A stretch of DNA of 64,000 nt from Lachnospiraceae bacterium (lineage in GTDB: Bacteria; Bacillota; Clostridia; Lachnospirales; Lachnospiraceae): NCBI GenBank assembly GCA_017934175.1, contig JAGBKB010000064.1, positions 53,636-117,635 of the forward strand, in the 5' to 3' direction. This document shows, one piece after another, positions 63,890-64,000 of the stretch. Both the position numbers and the translations under genes were made by a program. Below the pieces are notes generated by a model, which did not search any database, was not told the origin of the DNA, and saw only the letters and a list, made by a program, of their open reading frames with translations. The first letter of the stretch is position 1, and the number at the start of each line of letters is the position of its first letter.

Positions 63890-64000
63890 AAATAAATGTT
63901 AAAAACTGAAGAAAATTATAAAAAAATAAATTAATTTTAATAAATTTTGTTATTTAAAAAGTTTGTAAATATCTTATAAAAGAATAGAAAATATGCTATA

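Noticed and set aside
1..64000. CRISPR arrays, tRNA, rRNA and riboswitch-like regions
   Set aside because: No regularly spaced direct repeats, tRNA-like cloverleaf or rRNA sequence was seen, and intergenic gaps are nearly all too short.

Overview
The window is AT-rich bacterial DNA with densely packed genes, short intergenic gaps and Shine-Dalgarno sites of the AGGAGG type. The gene content points to Bacillota, class Clostridia, most plausibly something Lachnospiraceae-like: class III fructose-1,6-bisphosphatase, VanW protein, HrcA, an LTA-synthase-like sulfatase, SLH (S-layer homology) proteins, a type-3-like ProRS with a C-terminal Cys cluster, diaminopimelate dehydrogenase, and an MEP-pathway ispE. 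This placement is an inference from gene families only; no rRNA or tRNA gene was seen.

From 1 to about 55.9 kb every gene lies on the + strand, many overlapping or separated by a few bases. In order: the gpsA 3' end, mutL, a small lipoprotein and pcrA; a nucleotide-sugar and envelope block (rmlA, rmlB, rmlD, glmM, LTA-synthase-like protein, a cysteine desulfurase, a secreted acidic cell-wall protein); fbp followed by a clear terminator; two tandem SLH paralogues; a MacAB-like adaptor/ABC pump; a second UvrD-type helicase; a two-component system; ispE; a TetR-controlled RND efflux operon with two TolC-like proteins; proS, cca, a phosphohexomutase, mreB, recD2 and comF; a lysine/DAP block (dapA, dapB, ddh, lysC) running into leuS; vanW, tpiA, hrcA, a HAD hydrolase, xpt and a FAD-dependent oxidoreductase.

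At about 55.9 kb the character changes. The rest is an accessory island: a short reading-frame remnant, two AAA ATPases of the DUF4143 type on the minus strand (the first broken by a one-base frameshift in a seven-base homopolymer), and three large secreted proteins of one unnamed family that share a signal peptide plus a V-S-D-N-D-G module at the mature N-terminus and then diverge. The two transcription units that encode the family (57592 and 60434) are both preceded by the same structured element: a 13-base identical box, a C-rich/G-rich hairpin with a conserved loop, and an AGGTCG box before the start codon. This island is the best candidate for something undescribed.

Other notable points are an RND pump with two TolC-like partners in what otherwise looks like a single-membrane organism, a perfect 13-base operator in front of the pump regulator, a consensus promoter with a flanking dyad in front of the intact ATPase, an orphan hrcA and mutL, and rmlABD without rmlC. 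All homology calls come from reading motifs by eye; no database search was run.
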